A DNA stretch of 64,000 nucleotides from Butyrivibrio sp. VCB2006. Lineage in GTDB: Bacteria > Bacillota > Clostridia > Lachnospirales > Lachnospiraceae. Under the pieces are notes generated by a model, which saw nothing but the letters and a program-made list of their open reading frames with translations, made no database searches and was not told where the DNA came from. How positions within the stretch are numbered: the stretch's first letter is position 1; every line of letters begins with the position of its first letter. Made by a program: the position numbers and the translations under genes. Below are positions 60,548 through 64,000 of this stretch, one piece after another. The DNA is taken from assembly GCF_000420945.1 (NCBI RefSeq), contig NZ_ATVX01000001.1, forward strand, positions 124,001 through 188,000. Direction: 5' to 3'.

Positions 60548-63022
60548 GTGGAAAATGGCCGAGTAGACAATGAACTAAAAAAGGTTTCGTACCTTCTTTT
60601 AATATTGGCAATGACTATTCTTGCTGCTCTGATCATAGTACTCAACAGAATTCTTAATTGGGAATTATGGATTATTCCTGTTATTGTGGTGGGAGTCGGA
60701 CTGGCCTGGACCACATATGTAATAAATCAGATTTCCACCAAAATGCAGCTTTACTTTAGCGGATGCTTCTTTGTTTTTTTGGTTTTCTATTACTGCATGA
60801 AAATCAGTGCGGTCTATGACTGCGGAACTGTCCTGGTAATAATGATTCTTATCTTTTCTTTCACCAGAGAAAAGATTTTGACCTGGGTAGGCACTGTTAG
60901 TGCAGTTTTCAGCCTTATTTTCCATTTGGTAGTTAGATATAGTGAAAATAATCTGACGGTAGATCTTTACAGCGTTGTAAGGACCACCGTGATCTTTATT
61001 TTGGTGCCTATAAGTGCCTTTTTGATGGACAGGATCATTAAGGCCTGGTCCACTGCTGAGAGTAATTACCTTCAACAGATTGAGGTTTTACAGGAAGAAA
61101 ATACAAGAGCCAATAATTTCCTTGCCAATGTTTCTCATGAAGTACGTACACCTATAAGTGCGGTTATAGGCCTGTCATATGTCCTTGAAAAGGAAGAACT
61201 TCCCGAGCAGACCATGAGTAAGGTAGAGGCTATTTCGGATGCGGGCCACAGAGTGGCTGAGCAGATCACTGATATTCTTGATTTCACAGAAATAGATATG
61301 CAGAAGATTGCGGTAAGAAGTGAAAACTATACTATCAGCTCTGTAATTAACGATCTTTTGACCAAGCTCTATCAGACTCAAAATTACGAGGTTGAGCTGG
61401 TTGTTGACGTGGACTCAAGTATTCCATCGGTTCTTGTGGGGGATGATGGAAAAATAAAGAGGATTTTGTGGCACCTTATCAGAAATGGCCTAAAATTCAC
61501 GAAAATCGGTGGCGTTTATCTGCACATTTATCCTATAAAAAGGGATTACGGAATAAACCTTGTCATGGAAGTTAAGGATTCCGGAATAGGAATGAGTGAA
61601 GATGAGATTGAAAATGCCTATGAAAAGTTCTATCAGGTAGATTCCGGAAGATCCAGATCCATGGGCGGTCTCGGACTTGGAATCCCGATTGCAAATGGTT
61701 TTACCGCTGCCATGGATGGAGTATTGTCTATCGAGAGTGCCCCCGGAGAAGGCACTACAGTCACAGTCAGCATTCCTCAGATGGTGGCTGACAGGAAGCC
61801 TTATGTCAGTATGGCTACCAAGCAATGGATTTCTGTGGCCGGTTTCATCAGCTATTTGGAAAAAGATATTCCCAAGATGCGTGAGTTTTATACTGACATG
61901 ATGACTCATATGGCTGAGGGGCTTCAGGTTCCGTTTTACAGACTTCAGACCAGACAGGAACTTGAAAAACTTCTGGATACAACCACCATCACCCATATTT
62001 TTATTGGTACAGATGAGTATGTACCAAATAAAGACTACATAGACAAACTGGCTAAAGAAAAGAAGGTAGCTCTTTTAGCTGAAAGAGATTTTACGGGGGA
62101 AGTGGGCCCGGATATAACACTTATTCTTAAACCGCTTTTGCTGGAGCAGGTTGCAAGATTCCTTAGCCAGGGAACAGAGGAAGACAAGCCAGCAGATTCA
62201 GAGCAGGTGAGTTTCCCAGGAGTTAAAGCACTGGTTGTGGATGATGAACATATGAATCTGGTGGTTGCAAGGGAAATCTTTGAAGCCTACGGAATGGATA
62301 TAACAACTGCTTCAAGCGGAGAAGAAGCCATTGAGCTTTGCGATACCCAGGACTTTGATGTGATATTTATGGATCACATGATGCCGGGCATGGACGGCGT
62401 AGAAGCAATGAAAAGAATCAGACAGAACGCCTCAAGACAGAGTAAGGAGCTATGCATCATAGCTCTTACAGCCAATGCCATTAGCTCTGCAAGAGAGATG
62501 TTCATGGCAGAAGGGTTTGATGGATTTGCTCCCAAGCCTATTGATATTGCAGAACTTGAGCGCGTTCTTAAGAGCGTTCTTCCTAAAAATAAGATTTCTT
62601 ACTCCAAGGAAAAGCCTAAGAGAGTAAAAAAGGCAAAAGAAACACAGGCCCCGCAAAAGGAAGTTGATCCAATAGCTGTTCTTAAGGAAAAGAACGTGGA
62701 TACAGACTATGGAATCGATTACTGCGGAGGTGACAAGGAGTTTTATTTTGAACTGCTGCAGGAGTATGTGGACAAAAAGGAAGAGAAGATAGAGGTAATA
62801 AATAATCTGCTGGAAACATCCAACATAAAGGACTATGAAGTAAGAGTACACGGAGTTAAGAGTACCTCCAAACTGATTGGTGCCCTGGAGCTTTCCGAGA
62901 AGGCCCGCCTTCTTGAAATGGCAGCCAAGAGCAGCGATGAAGGCTACATAAAAGACAATCACAAGGCCTTTATCGATGAGTATGAGGAACTTATGAACAC
63001 CATAGCGGCGCTGTTTACCTGA
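60548..63022 (+). CDS. Hybrid sensor histidine kinase with receiver and Hpt domains
   Basis: 824 residues from GTG 60548, seven bases after GGAGGAAA; an ATG at 60533 overlaps that site. Six membrane helices (about 20-160) with no extracellular domain, then HisKA with H197 in 'NVSHEVRTP', an HATPase_c domain ('GLGLGIPIANGF'), a degenerate receiver-like stretch (about 415-540), a true receiver with D609 in 'FMDHMMPGMDG', and a C-terminal Hpt with H768 in 'VHGVKSTS'. All phosphorelay parts are in one protein, so the final acceptor should be another response regulator. Signal unknown. Confidence 0.94.
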   Translation: MENGRVDNELKKVSYLLLILAMTILAALIIVLNRILNWELWIIPVIVVGVGLAWTTYVINQISTKMQLYFSGCFFVFLVFYYCMKISAVYDCGTVLVIMILIFSFTREKILTWVGTVSAVFSLIFHLVVRYSENNLTVDLYSVVRTTVIFILVPISAFLMDRIIKAWSTAESNYLQQIEVLQEENTRANNFLANVSHEVRTPISAVIGLSYVLEKEELPEQTMSKVEAISDAGHRVAEQITDILDFTEIDMQKIAVRSENYTISSVINDLLTKLYQTQNYEVELVVDVDSSIPSVLVGDDGKIKRILWHLIRNGLKFTKIGGVYLHIYPIKRDYGINLVMEVKDSGIGMSEDEIENAYEKFYQVDSGRSRSMGGLGLGIPIANGFTAAMDGVLSIESAPGEGTTVTVSIPQMVADRKPYVSMATKQWISVAGFISYLEKDIPKMREFYTDMMTHMAEGLQVPFYRLQTRQELEKLLDTTTITHIFIGTDEYVPNKDYIDKLAKEKKVALLAERDFTGEVGPDITLILKPLLLEQVARFLSQGTEEDKPADSEQVSFPGVKALVVDDEHMNLVVAREIFEAYGMDITTASSGEEAIELCDTQDFDVIFMDHMMPGMDGVEAMKRIRQNASRQSKELCIIALTANAISSAREMFMAEGFDGFAPKPIDIAELERVLKSVLPKNKISYSKEKPKRVKKAKETQAPQKEVDPIAVLKEKNVDTDYGIDYCGGDKEFYFELLQEYVDKKEEKIEVINNLLETSNIKDYEVRVHGVKSTSKLIGALELSEKARLLEMAAKSSDEGYIKDNHKAFIDEYEELMNTIAALFT

Positions 63023-63078
63023 CTTTGATTTGAAACGAAATTTTTTGGCGCAAAGAGAAGTGAAGGGAGTCTTACTGT

Positions 63079-64000
63079 ATGTATAAGAGGGTAAGAGCTT
63101 TTATCCTGAACATCCTTAATTCGGAGAGGAATATCAGGGCAAGGATATTCATATTGCTGACCATTATTGGTGTTGCTGCTATGCTTCTTTCTGTGGCAGT
63201 GGATGTGGTATTTGGAGAAAATCTAATTGAGATCATTACCCTTATCCTGACTACTGTCCTGGCTCCTTTAATTACTTATTTTGCCATTAAGAAGGACAAA
63301 ATTCAGCTTGGAGCTGCTGTACTTGCTTCCGGAGTAGTTTTTGTGGTCGTTCCTGTTGCATTCTTGTTTGGGGGCGGCTTAACAGGAGGCGGAATTATCT
63401 GGTACTGCTTTGCCTATCTGTACATTGGACTTATTCTTGAGGGCAAGCTTAGAGCTGTTATGATTGCTCTTTTGTCTACTTTTGTTGTATCTATGTGCAT
63501 ATTTACTTTCTACTTCCCTAATCAGATTGAAAACCATGACAGAAGCATGTGGTATGCAGATTCTATTGCGGCCATAATTTCGGTTGGCCTTGCTGTTTAT
63601 TTTATGGTCAGAATACAGTACAGACTGCTTTTTGATGAGAACCAGCACGCCATCGAGCAGGCACAGAAGATTGATGAACTCAATAAGGCTCAGAACAGAT
63701 TCTTTTCCAGTATGAGTCATGAGATCAGAACTCCTATCAATACCATAATCGGATTAAATGAGATGATCCTAAGAGACCAGGTCAGCGGTGAGGTTGCCGA
63801 AAATGCCAGAAATATCCAGACTGCGTCTAAGATGCTTCTTTCGGTAATAAACGACATTCTGGATATGTCCAAGATTGAATCCGGCAAAATGGAGATCATT
63901 AAGGCCCAGTATGATGTGGGCAAGATGCTCTCGGAAATAGTAAATATTGTATGGGTTAAGGCAAATGAAAAGGGCCTTAAATTTAGTATTTATGTTGACC
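63079..64000 (+). CDS. Membrane sensor histidine kinase, 3' end beyond window
   Basis: About 307 residues are visible before the right edge. ATG 63079 follows AAGGGAG. Residues ~15-185 form five or six membrane helices, then a coiled coil leads to HisKA with H214 in 'SMSHEIRTPINTIIGL', and the dimerisation helices continue ('MLLSVINDILDMSKIESGKME'). The layout copies the kinase just upstream (57-base gap), so the two may be paralogues working in one relay; the catalytic domain and anything beyond lie outside the window. Confidence 0.92.
   Translation, partial: MYKRVRAFILNILNSERNIRARIFILLTIIGVAAMLLSVAVDVVFGENLIEIITLILTTVLAPLITYFAIKKDKIQLGAAVLASGVVFVVVPVAFLFGGGLTGGGIIWYCFAYLYIGLILEGKLRAVMIALLSTFVVSMCIFTFYFPNQIENHDRSMWYADSIAAIISVGLAVYFMVRIQYRLLFDENQHAIEQAQKIDELNKAQNRFFSSMSHEIRTPINTIIGLNEMILRDQVSGEVAENARNIQTASKMLLSVINDILDMSKIESGKMEIIKAQYDVGKMLSEIVNIVWVKANEKGLKFSIYVD

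Overview
The window looks like a chromosome segment of an anaerobic, plant-polysaccharide-using Lachnospiraceae bacterium of the Butyrivibrio/Pseudobutyrivibrio type. This rests on the moderately low GC, strong Shine-Dalgarno sites with frequent TTG and GTG starts, Firmicute cell-division genes, many sugar-acting enzymes, and a dense set of chemotaxis, c-di-GMP and two-component genes. The genus is an inference from gene content, not a sequence match. No phage, transposase gene or CRISPR array was seen.

Bases 1-15500 are for carbohydrate use. They hold the tail of a probable GH32 fructan hydrolase, a 1687-residue lipoprotein made of nine copies of a ~180-residue module, and an AraC regulator divergent from a seven-gene operon. 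That operon encodes an Rbs/Mgl-type sugar ABC importer (ATPase, two permeases, lipoprotein binding protein), a GH78 enzyme, a NagZ-type GH3 enzyme and a beta-phosphoglucomutase. The enzymes lack signal peptides, so import followed by intracellular breakdown is likely.

Bases 15500-20300 hold a chemotaxis receptor and then a small AT-rich accessory island: an XRE repressor, divergent genes for an unrecognised acidic protein and a metallophosphoesterase, and a DUF3800 gene. The DUF3800 gene is preceded by a compact, self-terminating RNA with its own promoter, the best candidate for an uncharacterised RNA-plus-protein system here.

Bases 20400-34500 are core: ychF, lgt, a shortened division and cell-wall cluster (mraZ, rsmH, ftsL, an FtsI-type PBP, mraY, murD, ftsW, ftsQ/divIB, ftsZ), an HD hydrolase and nrdR. 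The mraZ promoter carries phased MraZ boxes and nrdR has a pair of NrdR-type boxes.

Bases 34650-46500 carry an oligopeptide (Opp/Dpp) ABC operon, a fused shikimate dehydrogenase/kinase, queH, argS, a 162-bp inverted-repeat element that begins at the argS stop codon, and a MATE transporter.

Bases 46600-64000 are rich in signalling and envelope genes: a periplasmic-binding/GGDEF/EAL protein, an L,D-transpeptidase, a CAU-anticodon tRNA, a PAP2 phosphatase, a GH13 amylase, a YetA-like protein, a membrane EAL protein, a GNAT, a CarD-type regulator behind an elaborate leader, a chemotaxis receptor, a hybrid histidine kinase and a second kinase cut by the window edge.
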